Shown here: positions 18,196 to 27,316 of the stretch, in pieces
How the letters are laid out: each line of letters starts with the position of its first letter
Numbering within the stretch: the first letter of the stretch is position 1
Assembly (NCBI GenBank): GCA_947494305.1
Contig: CANLUL010000002.1
Span: 186,001-250,000 of the forward strand
Direction: 5' to 3'
Length of the DNA: 64,000 bases
DNA from: an uncultured Sphingomonadaceae bacterium
GTDB lineage: Bacteria; Pseudomonadota; Alphaproteobacteria; Sphingomonadales; Sphingomonadaceae
Position numbers and translations under genes: made by a program
Notes under the pieces: model-generated
Databases searched by the model: none
Seen by the model: only the letters and a program-made list of their open reading frames with translations
What the model was told of the DNA's origin: nothing

Positions 18196-18690
18196 TCACT
18201 GATAATCGACGGTAACGCTGAAGGTACCTTCATACAGACCATCAGCCTGGTTAGCAGCTACATTCAATGTACCGCCAACAGCGAAGCCGTCGGTGCCATC
18301 AAGAACGATGGTTGATACACTTGGAGACAAAGACGCTGTCATGTCGTCGCCATCAGGATTGGTAAGAGTAACCGTGGCATCAGCGGAAACGTCAACTGTT
18401 TCGCCGGTTGTGCCGGTAACATCAAATCCAGCAGATGAAGTCGTACCGGTACAAACCAGCCCAGTACCACAAGTTGCTGTGCCGTCTGAAGCAACAGCGA
18501 CCGTAGAGGCAGCGGTTCCGGTTACGATCGTACCAAAGGCAAGATCGCTACCGTCTGAAGTAACAGTTACCTGCTCAAGGATATTTGCTGTTGCATCTGC
18601 AGAGGCGGTCGCAGCCTGCGCAGCACCGGCTCCCATGACAGAGGCAGCAAGAATGGAAGAAGCCACAGCGGCTTTAATAAATTTAGACAT
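18196..18690 (-). CDS. DUF4402 pilin-like secreted protein
   Basis: A 164-residue protein that is low in charge and rich in Ala, Thr, Gly and Ser. A signal peptide (MSKFIKAAVASSILAASVMG, cut near AAQA) precedes a DUF4402 beta-sandwich ending in YEGTFSVTVDYQ, a C-terminal strand typical of chaperone-recognised subunits. Two cysteines (TCGTGLVC) could form a disulfide. ATG 18690 is preferred over a longer form because it starts the signal peptide. It is likely the major subunit of the pilus assembled by the downstream chaperone and usher; no adhesin-tip gene is seen in this window. Confidence 0.85.
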   Translation of the reverse strand: MSKFIKAAVASSILAASVMGAGAAQAATASADATANILEQVTVTSDGSDLAFGTIVTGTAASTVAVASDGTATCGTGLVCTGTTSSAGFDVTGTTGETVDVSADATVTLTNPDGDDMTASLSPSVSTIVLDGTDGFAVGGTLNVAANQADGLYEGTFSVTVDYQ

Positions 18691-18931
18691 ATTTCTGGTC
18701 CCTATTTTACTTACTAATATGAAAGGGCACCTACGGTGCGTCCGACCAAGCCCCACTGGTCAAACGTCGCCATGCGCCAACATTCAAAAATGCTTATGAC
18801 GGTAAGTTGATAAGGTCCTGCTACCAGCCATGGTTAACAAAAAACTAATGGTATAATCGTGTAAACTTCTGAAAAAGCGCTATTTTCTAGAGAGCTTGAC
18901 CAGTCTTTAGCCACTCGGAAGGCGTTGGGTC
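18691..18931 (-). promoter_or_regulatory. pilin promoter region between the pilin gene and parB
   Basis: This 241-base A/T-richer gap precedes the pilin gene and follows parB, both on the minus strand. AGGGA (complement of 18700-18704) is a plausible ribosome site. No convincing -35/-10 pair with normal spacing could be fixed on the minus strand, although one is expected here. Confidence 0.4.
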
Positions 18932-19888
18932 TTAGATTTTCTCGCCAGTTAAACGCTGACAAATCAAATCTAATTGATCGAGATTACCATATTCAATTGT
19001 CATAGCCCCTGCCCCGGTGGTTCCGCTCGATTGAATTTTCACCTTAAGGCCCAAGAGATCACCAAGATGCGATTCAACCGCGCGAATATCTGCGTCGGTT
19101 TCGCTCACATTCGATGCAAAACTAGGTTTCTTGGTCTTGCTCCCGCCGAGGGCTTTACGGACCAACTTTTCAATATCGCGGACTGAAAGCCCCTGCTTGA
19201 CTGCTTGTTTGGAAAGTTCTTCCGGATTGGGAGCATTTATAAGCGCACGCGCATGCCCCATCGAAAGCTTATCTTTACCAACCAAATCTTGAACTGGACC
19301 CGGCAGGTCGAGCAATCGCATAATATTAGCAACATGGCTGCGCGATTTTCCGACCAGCTCAGCAAGCTTAGCCTGACTATGGCCAAAATCTTGACTCAGC
19401 TTCACATAAGCTTCCGCTTCTTCAATCGCATTGAGATCGCGGCGTTGAACATTTTCAACAATCGCTATTTCCAAAGTCTCTTCATCGTTCAATTGCCGAA
19501 CAATCGCTGGCACGTGATGAAGTCTCGCCCGCTGTGCTGCCCGCCAACGACGCTCACCAGCGACAATCTGATAGTTTTTCCCGTGTGGCCGGACGACAAT
19601 TGGTTGAATAACGCCGCGCTGTTTCATGCTGTCGGCAAGTTCATCTAGCGCTTCATTATCAAAATGCTGACGAGGCTGATCGGGATTGGGGCGAATGGAG
19701 GAAATCGCAATCGAACGAAGCCCATCTAACGCCTCTGTCTCGATGGAATCGACATCTTGCTCAGTAGATTCATGAGAAATTGGCTCTTCACGCTGAATTT
19801 CTCCGAATAGTGAGTTCAGACCCCTGCCCAATCCCGTCGGTTTTTTCACTGGCTTTTGTTTTTTGTCCAATGTCTCTTCCTCTGCCAT
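18932..19888 (-). CDS. parB: chromosome partitioning protein ParB
   Basis: A 318-residue ParB. It has the N-terminal ParA-contact region (GLGRGLNSLF), the ParB/Srx CTPase domain (QPIVVRPHGKNYQIVAGERR), the helix-turn-helix (HSQAKLAELVGKSRSHVANI) and a C-terminal dimerisation domain. It loads on parS as a CTP-dependent clamp and spreads, guiding origin segregation with ParA. Its ATG overlaps the parA stop as TGATG, giving coupled translation. Three parS-type palindromes lie upstream at 20.7-23.3 kb. Confidence 0.96.
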   Translation of the reverse strand: MAEEETLDKKQKPVKKPTGLGRGLNSLFGEIQREEPISHESTEQDVDSIETEALDGLRSIAISSIRPNPDQPRQHFDNEALDELADSMKQRGVIQPIVVRPHGKNYQIVAGERRWRAAQRARLHHVPAIVRQLNDEETLEIAIVENVQRRDLNAIEEAEAYVKLSQDFGHSQAKLAELVGKSRSHVANIMRLLDLPGPVQDLVGKDKLSMGHARALINAPNPEELSKQAVKQGLSVRDIEKLVRKALGGSKTKKPSFASNVSETDADIRAVESHLGDLLGLKVKIQSSGTTGAGAMTIEYGNLDQLDLICQRLTGEKI

Positions 19889-20670
19889 CACGCAGCCACC
19901 TTGCGATCAGGAAGCCGGCCGATCAATTCGCGCGCAAGATCAATATATGCCTCCGACCCCGTGCAGCGATGGTCATAGATCAGAGCTGGCAACCCATGAC
20001 TGGGTGCCTCAGAAAGTCGAACATTGCGAGGAATGACGGTTTCAAACACAACATCACCCAAACAGGCACGAACGTCATCCGAAACCTGTTCTGTCAATTT
20101 ATTCCTGCGGTCATACATGGTGAGAACAACACCCATCACCGATAACTGGCGATTAAAACGCGCTCTTATCCGTTCAACTGTTTGTAAAAGCTGGCTTAAT
20201 CCTTCCAGCGCGAAAAACTCACATTGCAACGGCACAATCAGAGACTCCACCGCGACCATGGCATTAAGCGTCAAGAGACCTAGTGAAGGTGGACAATCAA
20301 TCAGACATATATCCCACCGTCCATCATCAGCGGTGTCCAATGCCTTCTTTAGGCGATGTGTGCGTTCTTCAAATTCGACCAGCTCAACTTCCGCACCGGA
20401 CAGATCCACAGTTGCCGGAATGATATCAAGACCTGGGACTTGGGTTGCAGACACACATTCAGTCAAAGGCAAGTCAGAAATCAAAAGATCATAGCTACTG
20501 GTTTGTCTGTCAGCCTGGTTCAGACCCAAGCCGGTTGAGGCATTGCCTTGCGGATCCAGATCAATCAGCAATACCTTCCAGCCACTGGCCGCCAATGCAG
20601 TCGCCATGTTAATTGCTGTAGTTGTTTTTCCGACGCCGCCTTTTTGGTTGGCTATGGCAATTCGCACCAT
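19888..20670 (-). CDS. parA: chromosome partitioning ATPase ParA
   Basis: A 260-residue ParA/Soj ATPase with the deviant Walker A IANQKGGVGKTTTAINMATA at the N-terminus, LLIDLDPQGNAS and CLIDCPPSLGLLTLNAM. It binds DNA as an ATP dimer and moves ParB-parS complexes. The start at 20670 is the family-typical MVRIAIANQKGG; a longer in-frame form would run into rsmG and through a parS site. It lies 23 bases behind rsmG in the mnmE-mnmG-rsmG-parA-parB order conserved in alphaproteobacteria. Confidence 0.96.
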   Translation of the reverse strand: MVRIAIANQKGGVGKTTTAINMATALAASGWKVLLIDLDPQGNASTGLGLNQADRQTSSYDLLISDLPLTECVSATQVPGLDIIPATVDLSGAEVELVEFEERTHRLKKALDTADDGRWDICLIDCPPSLGLLTLNAMVAVESLIVPLQCEFFALEGLSQLLQTVERIRARFNRQLSVMGVVLTMYDRRNKLTEQVSDDVRACLGDVVFETVIPRNVRLSEAPSHGLPALIYDHRCTGSEAYIDLARELIGRLPDRKVAA

Positions 20671-20693
20671 TTTTGTCTCAATCCTTTGAGATT

Positions 20694-21314
20694 TCAGCTT
20701 ATTTTCCCTTTTCCAACCAAAATCCCGGCCTCTGGGTCGGTCAAACTTTGTTCCACGTGGAACAATTTTTGCTGCTTTGGCGGTAAGGCCTTCAACTCCC
20801 TTACCGCATTTTTGCCCTTTGGTAAGAGCCAAACCGTCTTTTCTGTGGAAAACCGGTGCGAAAGCGAGATGAGTCGATCCAGTGGCGCAAAGGCCCGTGC
20901 ACTGATTATACCCGCTGGTTGAGTTGCGATCTTCTCCAGCTGACTGCCAAGAACAGTTGCTTTTTCGCCAATATCGAGCTTTTCAACTACATTGTTGAGG
21001 AATTCAACACGGCGATTACGGGATTCAACCATATGCACATCATGGTCTGTCATGATTGCGGCAACCATTCCAGGAAAGCCCGCTCCGGTTCCGAGATCCA
21101 GCCAGAACGATTTCTCTGTTTGGGCAAACACAAATAGTTGGGCGCTATCGACAATGTGGCGAGCCCACATATGCTCGGCACTGCTTTTGGATATCAAGTT
21201 TTGCCGAGACATCTCATCTACAAGCAGCGCGATAAAGGCTTCCAGCCTCTCCCATGTTTCACGTGAAACATCATGGTTCGATTTTAGCCAAGCTTTGGCT
21301 TCATCTTCCGTCAT
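20694..21314 (-). CDS. rsmG: 16S rRNA (guanine(527)-N(7))-methyltransferase RsmG
   Basis: A 206-residue Rossmann-fold SAM methyltransferase with [17 protein letters not shown] as SAM-binding motif and [12 protein letters not shown] upstream of it, as in RsmG/GidB. It methylates N7 of G527 in 16S rRNA. Its ATG overlaps the mnmG stop by four bases. The gene body contains two parS-type palindromes, near its start and near its end, so the coding sequence here also serves as a partition site; the first encodes the VSRET segment. Confidence 0.94.
   Translation of the reverse strand: MTEDEAKAWLKSNHDVSRETWERLEAFIALLVDEMSRQNLISKSSAEHMWARHIVDSAQLFVFAQTEKSFWLDLGTGAGFPGMVAAIMTDHDVHMVESRNRRVEFLNNVVEKLDIGEKATVLGSQLEKIATQPAGIISARAFAPLDRLISLSHRFSTEKTVWLLPKGKNAVRELKALPPKQQKLFHVEQSLTDPEAGILVGKGKIS
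20749..20764. other. parS: parS site (variant) inside the rsmG 3' end
   Basis: TGTTCCACGTGGAACA is a perfect 16-base palindrome with the ParB core CCACGTGG. It differs from canonical TGTTTCACGTGAAACA at one base per arm and is identical to the site at 23237-23252. It lies 79 bases upstream of the parA start. Confidence 0.9.
21255..21270. other. parS: canonical parS site inside the rsmG 5' end
   Basis: TGTTTCACGTGAAACA is a perfect match to the canonical 16-base chromosomal parS palindrome. It is embedded in the N-terminal coding region of rsmG, about 590 bases upstream of parA and 9.2 kb from the candidate origin. Confidence 0.95.
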
Positions 21315-23191
21315 GCAGCGAGTTCTGCACCGTTGCGACGACGAGCCTGTACCAATATGATCGCCAAAGCCGCAGGTGTTATACCTCGAACTCGGCCCGC
21401 TGCTGCCAATGTTTCCGGCTTCGCAGCATTCAGGCGTTCAACCATTTCATTGGAAAGGCCAGGAATGGAACTATAGTCAAACTCACTACCAAGCGCTATT
21501 TTCTCGTTGGCGCGAAGATCTCTTAACTCGGCTTCCTGGCGCTCCAAATAGGGAGCATAGCGCGCATCCTCCTCTATCTCAGCAATTAACTCACGGTCCT
21601 TATCCCGCAATGAGGGTTCCATGTCTTCCCACAATGCTATGTTGATATTGGGAAAACGAAGCCACTCATACAGGCTTTGGCGAGAGCCATCCTGCTTCAC
21701 CTCAATACCTGCTTTGGATAAAGCATCAGCGCTATATTCGGCATCAAGAACATTCAAAACCTCGGAACGCTGTGACAGTCTCGCCTCAAACCATTGCTGG
21801 CGCTGTTTACCAATACAGCCCAGTTCCAAGCCGATCGGCGTCAATCGCGTTGACGCGTTGTCAGCACGCAGCCTTAGTCGATATTCTGCACGAGCCGTCA
21901 GCATACGATAGGGCTCTGTAACACCCTGCAACACAAGATCATCGACCATGACAGCCATGTAGCTGGTGGCCCGATCAAGCTCTGGTGCTTCTTTGCCCTG
22001 AACCAAGCAAGCCGCACCAATTCCGGCGATTAGCCCTTGTGCAGCGGCTTCTTCATAGCCGGTTGTACCGTTTATCTGACCAGCGCAGTAAAGCCCCGTT
22101 AGATCTCGAACTTTCAAGCTTCGATCCAGTGCTCGCGGATCAATATGGTCATATTCAACCGCGTAACCCGGAACTATGATCTCCGCTTTTTCCAAGCCCT
22201 CCATCGTCCGAACAAATTCCAGCTGGAGTTCCACTGGCAACGACGTGCTTATTCCATTCGGATAAATCAAATTGGTATCGAGACCTTCCGGTTCTAGGAA
22301 AACCTGATGTGAATCGCGGTCCGCAAAGCGGTGAATTTTATCTTCCACGGACGGACAATATCGAGGTCCATTCGCGTCGGTAATAGCGCCGTTAAACAAT
22401 GGCGAACGATCCAAGCCATTGCGAATTACATCATGGGTTTTGGCATTGGTCCGCGTGACTGCACAAAAGGTCTGAGGAACAGAACGCCTTTTCGAAAGCG
22501 GCGACATGGTCCAGTCTTCCCCATCAGAAGGCTGCTCAGTCAACACTGCCCAATTTATTGTCCGACCATCCAGACGCGCTGGCGTGCCTGTTTTTAATCG
22601 GGCTATCGGTAAACCAACATCACGTATTTGCTGCCCGAGTGAAACTGCAGCCGCCTCTCCTGTCCGGCCCCCTTCAACTATTTCCTCACCACGAAACAAT
22701 TTGCCGTTGAGAAATGTACCTGTGGCCAAAATTACTGCTTGCGCATGGACCTCACTGTCATCCGCCAGTTTGATACCGCGAACAACATCATCCTCCAGCA
22801 ATAGCGAAGCGACCTCACCCTCCAAAATCGTCAGATTGGATTGCGCGTCGAGCAACTTGTGAATCGCCGCTTTATAGAGCTTCCGATCAGCTTGGACCCT
22901 TGGCCCCTGCACAGCCGTGCCTTTTGAAAGATTAAGCATCCGGTAGTGGATGGCCGCGGCATCCGCAGCGCGGCCGATCAAGCCATCAAAGGCATCCACT
23001 TCGCGTACCAAATGCCCTTTACCCAAACCACCAATTGCTGGGTTGCATGACATCGCGCCGATACCGTCCTTGGTAAAGCTTACCAAAGCCGTTCGCACGC
23101 CCATGCGTGCAGCGACCGTCGCCGCTTCGCAGCCTGCATGGCCGCCACCAACTACAATGATATCAAATTCCCGGGACATGCCGCGCGCCAT
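21311..23191 (-). CDS. mnmG: tRNA uridine-5-carboxymethylaminomethyl modification enzyme MnmG (GidA)
   Basis: A 626-residue FAD-dependent MnmG. The N-terminal FAD motif is [14 protein letters not shown], then [20 protein letters not shown], and [21 protein letters not shown] in the middle. A helical C-terminal domain ([20 protein letters not shown]) contacts MnmE. With MnmE it adds carboxymethylaminomethyl to U34 of certain tRNAs. A second in-frame ATG at 23179 ([10 protein letters not shown]) may be the true start; neither has a clear Shine-Dalgarno sequence. Confidence 0.95.
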   Translation of the reverse strand: MARGMSREFDIIVVGGGHAGCEAATVAARMGVRTALVSFTKDGIGAMSCNPAIGGLGKGHLVREVDAFDGLIGRAADAAAIHYRMLNLSKGTAVQGPRVQADRKLYKAAIHKLLDAQSNLTILEGEVASLLLEDDVVRGIKLADDSEVHAQAVILATGTFLNGKLFRGEEIVEGGRTGEAAAVSLGQQIRDVGLPIARLKTGTPARLDGRTINWAVLTEQPSDGEDWTMSPLSKRRSVPQTFCAVTRTNAKTHDVIRNGLDRSPLFNGAITDANGPRYCPSVEDKIHRFADRDSHQVFLEPEGLDTNLIYPNGISTSLPVELQLEFVRTMEGLEKAEIIVPGYAVEYDHIDPRALDRSLKVRDLTGLYCAGQINGTTGYEEAAAQGLIAGIGAACLVQGKEAPELDRATSYMAVMVDDLVLQGVTEPYRMLTARAEYRLRLRADNASTRLTPIGLELGCIGKQRQQWFEARLSQRSEVLNVLDAEYSADALSKAGIEVKQDGSRQSLYEWLRFPNINIALWEDMEPSLRDKDRELIAEIEEDARYAPYLERQEAELRDLRANEKIALGSEFDYSSIPGLSNEMVERLNAAKPETLAAAGRVRGITPAALAIILVQARRRNGAELAA

Positions 23192-23236
23192 AGCGGAAGC
23201 CCGGTTTCAGGTCAAAATATACCGAAAGCTAATAGC

Positions 23237-23252
23237 TGTTCCACGTGGAACA
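23237..23252. other. parS: parS site between mnmE and mnmG
   Basis: TGTTCCACGTGGAACA is a perfect palindrome identical to the site at 20749-20764. It ends one base before the stop codon of mnmE, in the 61-base gap upstream of mnmG. It is the most origin-proximal of the three sites, about 7.3 kb from the candidate oriC. Confidence 0.9.
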
Positions 23253-24548
23253 CTATTTGCCGATACAAAATTTCCCAAACAAGGCATCAAGCATATCCTC
23301 GGTACTTGCCCTGCCTGTAATGGAATCAAGCGATAGACGAGCCAACCGCAGATGTTCTGCGAGTATCAGTGCATCTGACTGACTCCTCGCATAATCCAAA
23401 TTTTCATCAGCGATCTTCAGTAAATCCGCCTGCCGCTTATTAAGTGCGACTTCGTCCGCCTTTGGCAATATCTCTTTGGCCAGCTCAATCAGGCGCTCGA
23501 TAAGGCCTTCCATCCCAACTCCGGTCACCGGAGAAAGGGAACTGGCATTCGCCGCCTTGGCAACATATTCCGATGAATCTTTCCGTGAAGCAATTTCAAT
23601 CAAACTATGGTGAATGGGGCCCTCTCCCTCTGGACCGAGCCACAATATAATATCAGCCTGATCAAATTGCTCACGAGCCCGCTGAATCCCGATTTTTTCA
23701 ATCGCCTCCATGCCAGAATCGCGAATGCCGGCCGTATCGATAAACAAAAACGGAGTTCCACCCAATGCAACTGGAACCTCAATTACATCTCTGGTGGTTC
23801 CGGCAATATCGGAAACAATCGCGGCATCGCGATCAACCAACGCATTGAGCAGCGTCGACTTACCACTGTTGGGTGGACCACCCAATACAACCCTAACACC
23901 ATCACGAAGCTTATCCGCAATCGGCCTAGAGAGAGTTTCACCAAAACTCCGGCTCAAACTCTTTATCAGTTTTTGAATCTCTTCGACATGAGAGGCCTCG
24001 ACATCATCTTCATCCGAAAAATCAATTTCAGCTTCTACCATGGCGGAAATCCCCAGCAGCTGTTCTTGCCAATCTTCAATTTTGCGAGACACCAGTCCAC
24101 TGGCTGATCGTATGGCGGATTTTCGCTGCAATTCCGTCTCAGCAAAGAGCAGGTCCGACAGTCCCTCTGCCTCTGCCAGATCCATTCGACCATTTTGAAA
24201 AGCACGGCGCGTAAATTCTCCGGGCTCGGCCTTCCGCAACCCATCTAATTGCTCAAGCGCGTCTTCGATTGCCCTGACCACAGCCCTTCCGCCGTGACAA
24301 TGAATTTCCGCAAGATCTTCTCCGGTGGCATTGTGGGGACCAGGAAACCAAAGGCAAAGCGCTTCATCAAGCAATTCACCACTAACCGGATTGGTTATTT
24401 TCCTTACCGATCCAATCCTTGGTTCCGGTAACTGTCCAGCCAGTTTTCGCAGAGACTCGGACGCTTTTTGCCCGCTTATTCGGACAATCCCGATGGCCGC
24501 TGGCGGTAGCCCACTGGACAGCGCGAAAATTGTCTCTCCAGTAAGCAA
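23253..24548 (-). CDS. mnmE: tRNA modification GTPase MnmE (TrmE)
   Basis: The 431-residue protein has the N-terminal tetrahydrofolate-binding domain (TIFALSSGLPPAAIGIVRIS). The inserted G domain contains GPPNSGKSTLLNALVDRDAA (P-loop) and DIAGTTRDVIEVP, and the C-terminus is CIGK with the family's essential cysteine. It works with MnmG on wobble uridine modification. The start is TTG with GGGA nine bases upstream, and the N-terminus fits the family. Confidence 0.95.
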   Translation of the reverse strand: MLTGETIFALSSGLPPAAIGIVRISGQKASESLRKLAGQLPEPRIGSVRKITNPVSGELLDEALCLWFPGPHNATGEDLAEIHCHGGRAVVRAIEDALEQLDGLRKAEPGEFTRRAFQNGRMDLAEAEGLSDLLFAETELQRKSAIRSASGLVSRKIEDWQEQLLGISAMVEAEIDFSDEDDVEASHVEEIQKLIKSLSRSFGETLSRPIADKLRDGVRVVLGGPPNSGKSTLLNALVDRDAAIVSDIAGTTRDVIEVPVALGGTPFLFIDTAGIRDSGMEAIEKIGIQRAREQFDQADIILWLGPEGEGPIHHSLIEIASRKDSSEYVAKAANASSLSPVTGVGMEGLIERLIELAKEILPKADEVALNKRQADLLKIADENLDYARSQSDALILAEHLRLARLSLDSITGRASTEDMLDALFGKFCIGK

Positions 24549-24563
24549 AATCGATGTCCCTTA

Positions 24564-24839
24564 TCAATCAGACTTTTTCTTGGTTGTGGTTCGTGCCTTC
24601 TTGGTACCGGTGGTGCCTGTCATTGCACCCGACAAGAACGTTGAAAACATCTTTAATCCCGCCTCTCCCATTGGAGTAACCATCTTGGTAAAGTTTTGGA
24701 GTTGTTCTACCGAGTTTGAGCCTTGCAGAAACTTGCCCATTTCTTTCACATAGGTTTCGTTCAATTTGTTCACATCTGGCAAACCCATCATTTTGCGGGC
24801 TTCTTCCGGTGTACAATCCAGTTCAACGGTGACTTTCAT
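24564..24839 (-). CDS. DUF6489 family small protein
   Basis: A 91-residue protein resembling DUF6489: MKVTVELDCTPEEARKMMGL at the N-terminus, an amphipathic helical middle, a Gly/Met/Thr segment (SGAMTGTTG) and a lysine-rich tail (KKARTTTKKKSD). It has no signal peptide. The tail resembles those of phasin- or nucleoid-associated small proteins, but no function is known. AAGGA stands eight bases before the ATG. It lies 15 bases upstream of mnmE and probably shares its transcript. Confidence 0.75.
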   Translation of the reverse strand: MKVTVELDCTPEEARKMMGLPDVNKLNETYVKEMGKFLQGSNSVEQLQNFTKMVTPMGEAGLKMFSTFLSGAMTGTTGTKKARTTTKKKSD

Positions 24840-24965
24840 ATTCTTGTCCTTTTTTTATCCGCTGAAGTGAAGTCCCACCCCCACTGCAACATTACATCCT
24901 TGCCTGACCCCGATATGGGGATATTGTGCGCCAAGAATCAAGTCATGATGCAAAGGAGTATCAAA

Positions 24966-25664
24966 ATGGGTGCAATGGAACAGATCAAAACCCTCAATGG
25001 AAACGCAGAATTCCCTTGTTACATCGCAAAACCGGATGATGATGCGAAAGCAGCAATCATTGTCATTCAGGAGATTTTCGGTGTTAATCCGGGAATTAGA
25101 GCTAAATGTGATCATTGGGCTAGTCTGGGTTACCTCGCCATCGCACCCGATCTATTCTGGCGGATCAACGAAGATACTAATCTCGATCCAGATGTTGAAC
25201 CCGAATTTAATCAAGCACTCGATCTAATGGGCCAGTTTGATCAGGATCAGGGCATAAGGGATATTGAAGCAGCCATCCATCATGCACAAAATACGGTTGG
25301 CAATCACAATGTCGGTTGTGTCGGCTATTGTCTGGGTGGTCGCCTCGCTTTCATGACGGCGGCACGAACAGATATCAAAGCATCTGTTGGTTACTATGGC
25401 GTGGGTATTGATGGACTGCTGGGAGAAAAGGGTGCAATTGCTCATGAAGTCATGCTGCACATCCCTACGGCGGATGGTTTTGTACCAGCTGACGCACAGG
25501 CTGCCATGCATGCTGGGCTAGACGATCATGCCAAGGTAACTTTGCATGATTACGATGGTTTAGATCACGGCTTTGCTGCAGAATTTGGTAATCGCCGGGA
25601 TGACGACGCAGCAACGCTAGCGGACAGTCGCACAGAGAGTTTTTTCAAGGAGCATTTAGCATGA
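24966..25664 (+). CDS. dienelactone hydrolase family protein
   Basis: A 232-residue alpha/beta hydrolase with a cysteine nucleophile in VGYCLGGRLAF (near residue 120), a preceding strand AAIIVIQEIFGVNPGIR, and a histidine in YDGLDHGFA. This is the dienelactone hydrolase pattern (Cys-Asp-His). AAGGAG seven bases upstream fixes the ATG at 24966 over several longer in-frame starts. Family members open dienelactones in chloroaromatic breakdown, but many relatives have unknown ester or lactone substrates. It is coupled by ATGA to the following SnoaL-like gene. Confidence 0.88.
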   Translation: MGAMEQIKTLNGNAEFPCYIAKPDDDAKAAIIVIQEIFGVNPGIRAKCDHWASLGYLAIAPDLFWRINEDTNLDPDVEPEFNQALDLMGQFDQDQGIRDIEAAIHHAQNTVGNHNVGCVGYCLGGRLAFMTAARTDIKASVGYYGVGIDGLLGEKGAIAHEVMLHIPTADGFVPADAQAAMHAGLDDHAKVTLHDYDGLDHGFAAEFGNRRDDDAATLADSRTESFFKEHLA

Positions 25665-26062
25665 GCGGTAGCGCAAATCTCACAGTCTGGCACGAGCATA
25701 TGAAAACCAAAACCCACGAAGGGTTGCTGGCACAAATCGCCGATGACGCCGTATTCCACTCCCCCGTTGTCCATACGCCACAGGCCGGAAAACAATTGGT
25801 TTTCGCCTATCTCAGCGCCGCCGATCAGGTGTTTGGTGATGCCAATTTCGCCTATGTTGACGAGATTGTCGATGATGCGGGAAACAAGGCCATGCTCGAA
25901 TTTACCGCAGAGATTGATAGTATTCACATCAACGGAATCGATATTATCCACTGGAATGATGAAGGCAAGATTCAGAATTTCAAAGTGCTGGTGCGGCCGA
26001 TGAAGGCGATGAATATGTTGTGGGAGAAAATGGGGGCGATGCTGGAGACGATGAAGGGTTAA
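25661..26062 (+). CDS. nuclear transport factor 2-like (SnoaL) family protein
   Basis: A 133-residue cone-shaped SnoaL/NTF2-fold protein. It has an N-terminal helix, DDAVFHSPVVHTPQAGKQLV (typical of family members with a substrate pocket), and a closing strand with IDIIHWNDEGKIQNFKVLVRP. It overlaps the dienelactone hydrolase gene by ATGA, so the two may act together. No catalytic role can be assigned. Its stop codon overlaps that of the convergent ATPase gene (TTAA, 26059-26062). Confidence 0.8.
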   Translation: MSGSANLTVWHEHMKTKTHEGLLAQIADDAVFHSPVVHTPQAGKQLVFAYLSAADQVFGDANFAYVDEIVDDAGNKAMLEFTAEIDSIHINGIDIIHWNDEGKIQNFKVLVRPMKAMNMLWEKMGAMLETMKG

Positions 26063-26583
26063 GCCAATTGCCGTGTAACGAAACTTGCGCGATCATCCAG
26101 GCTTGCATTTGGCAATTCTATTAGAGTGTAGCCATAGTGCTCCCAAGCAGCCGTGACGGCTTGATATGTTTCTTTAGCCTCTTGCCAATTTTGCGTGCGA
26201 TCAGCATCGGTTTGATAGATATGTTTCCAAGGCCGCGCGACAAATATTGATCCCGAATAACGTCTTTCATGGCAAGTTTTGTCCAGTTTTGTTGGAACAG
26301 GCAAACCCATCAAATTTAGGAAACCGACGTTATCGGCAAATCCGCGGTCAAATAGCCAAGGTCGGTTTCTGGATAGGGCATCTTCATATTTCTGGATGTC
26401 CAAGTCTAAAATCGCCATCGCATAAGCCGCTGGATTCTGCGTGCGTAATTCATGGCCGTTTGATTCACTCAATACTGCGCGTCCGGATTCCGATTTGATT
26501 GCAATCCTGTCAGCCATTAAATTACACAAGGATGTTTTCCCCGCACCTGGACCACCGGTGATGACTGACAATGTCGACAGCAT
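26059..26583 (-). CDS. AAA_28-family P-loop ATPase/kinase-like protein
   Basis: A 174-residue P-loop protein with Walker A VITGGPGAGKTSLCNLM at the extreme N-terminus, then LFDRGFADNVGFL (a Walker-B-like aspartate region) and a YSGSIFVARPW strand. Small AAA_28 proteins of this length are common in bacteria and have no assigned reaction; nucleoside- or polyphosphate-kinase-like activity is possible. It is five bases behind the TerC gene on the same strand. Confidence 0.7.
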   Translation of the reverse strand: MLSTLSVITGGPGAGKTSLCNLMADRIAIKSESGRAVLSESNGHELRTQNPAAYAMAILDLDIQKYEDALSRNRPWLFDRGFADNVGFLNLMGLPVPTKLDKTCHERRYSGSIFVARPWKHIYQTDADRTQNWQEAKETYQAVTAAWEHYGYTLIELPNASLDDRASFVTRQLA

Positions 26584-26587
26584 AAGA

Positions 26588-27316
26588 CTAACTAAACAAC
26601 GTCAGAACGCCAATTGTCTGAGAATCACCAACCAAGCCGGAATAGATCATCTTGCCGGCAACATAGACAATCACGGCAAGGCCCAAATATGCGATCCACT
26701 TATAGCGTTCGATATATTTAGCGATTACATTGGCGGCCAGACCCATTAGCGCGACCGATAACAGCAGGCCGACCACCAATATGCCAGGATGGTCACGCGC
26801 GGCTCCGGCAACACCCAAAACATTGTCGAGGCTCATGGAAACATCTGCCGCGGTCACTGCCCAGACAGCACCCCAGAAAGTCTTGGTCGATTTTACACCG
26901 CTATGCTCATCGCCCTCCACTTCAGGAGAACCGGTCGATTCACCTTCATGAAAAATCTCGCGATAGAAATTCCAGGCTACCCACAAAAGCAGCAGTCCAC
27001 CTGCGAGAACAAGCCCGACAATCTGAAGCAACTGCACCACGATCAACGCAAATATGATGCGGAGTATCAAGGCAGCGCCAATGCCGATCAGAATCACCTT
27101 ACGACGTTGATCGGCCGGTAGTCCGCCAGCCAATGCACCGACAACTATCGCGTTGTCTGCCGCAAACACCAGATCGATTAGAATAACCTGCCCGAAAGCA
27201 GCCATCGCTCCGGGAGAGGTAATATTGGCAAAGTCATGCAGGATCGCCGCCCAAATTTCAGACGGAGAACCCAGACCTGTTGTTGCAACAGATAGGATGG
27301 AAAGAATATCAATCAT
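26588..27316 (-). CDS. TerC family membrane protein (YjbE type)
   Basis: A 242-residue multi-pass protein with about seven hydrophobic segments. The TerC motifs are VILIDLVFAADNAIVVGALA and TAADVSMSLDNVLGVAG, whose aspartates and asparagines are thought to sit in the ion path. TerC/YjbE/YkoY proteins export manganese or cooperate with the Sec machinery in metallating exported proteins. No yybP-ykoY riboswitch is visible upstream. The gene start overlaps the end of the upstream monooxygenase-like gene. Confidence 0.85.
   Translation of the reverse strand: MIDILSILSVATTGLGSPSEIWAAILHDFANITSPGAMAAFGQVILIDLVFAADNAIVVGALAGGLPADQRRKVILIGIGAALILRIIFALIVVQLLQIVGLVLAGGLLLLWVAWNFYREIFHEGESTGSPEVEGDEHSGVKSTKTFWGAVWAVTAADVSMSLDNVLGVAGAARDHPGILVVGLLLSVALMGLAANVIAKYIERYKWIAYLGLAVIVYVAGKMIYSGLVGDSQTIGVLTLFS

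Noticed and set aside
18834-18857. TTAACA and TATAAT as a rightward promoter
   Set aside because: The spacer is only 12 bases and no rightward gene follows.
20671-20832. In-frame N-terminal extension of parA
   Set aside because: The family-typical MVRIAIANQKGG starts at 20670. The extension runs into rsmG and through a parS palindrome.
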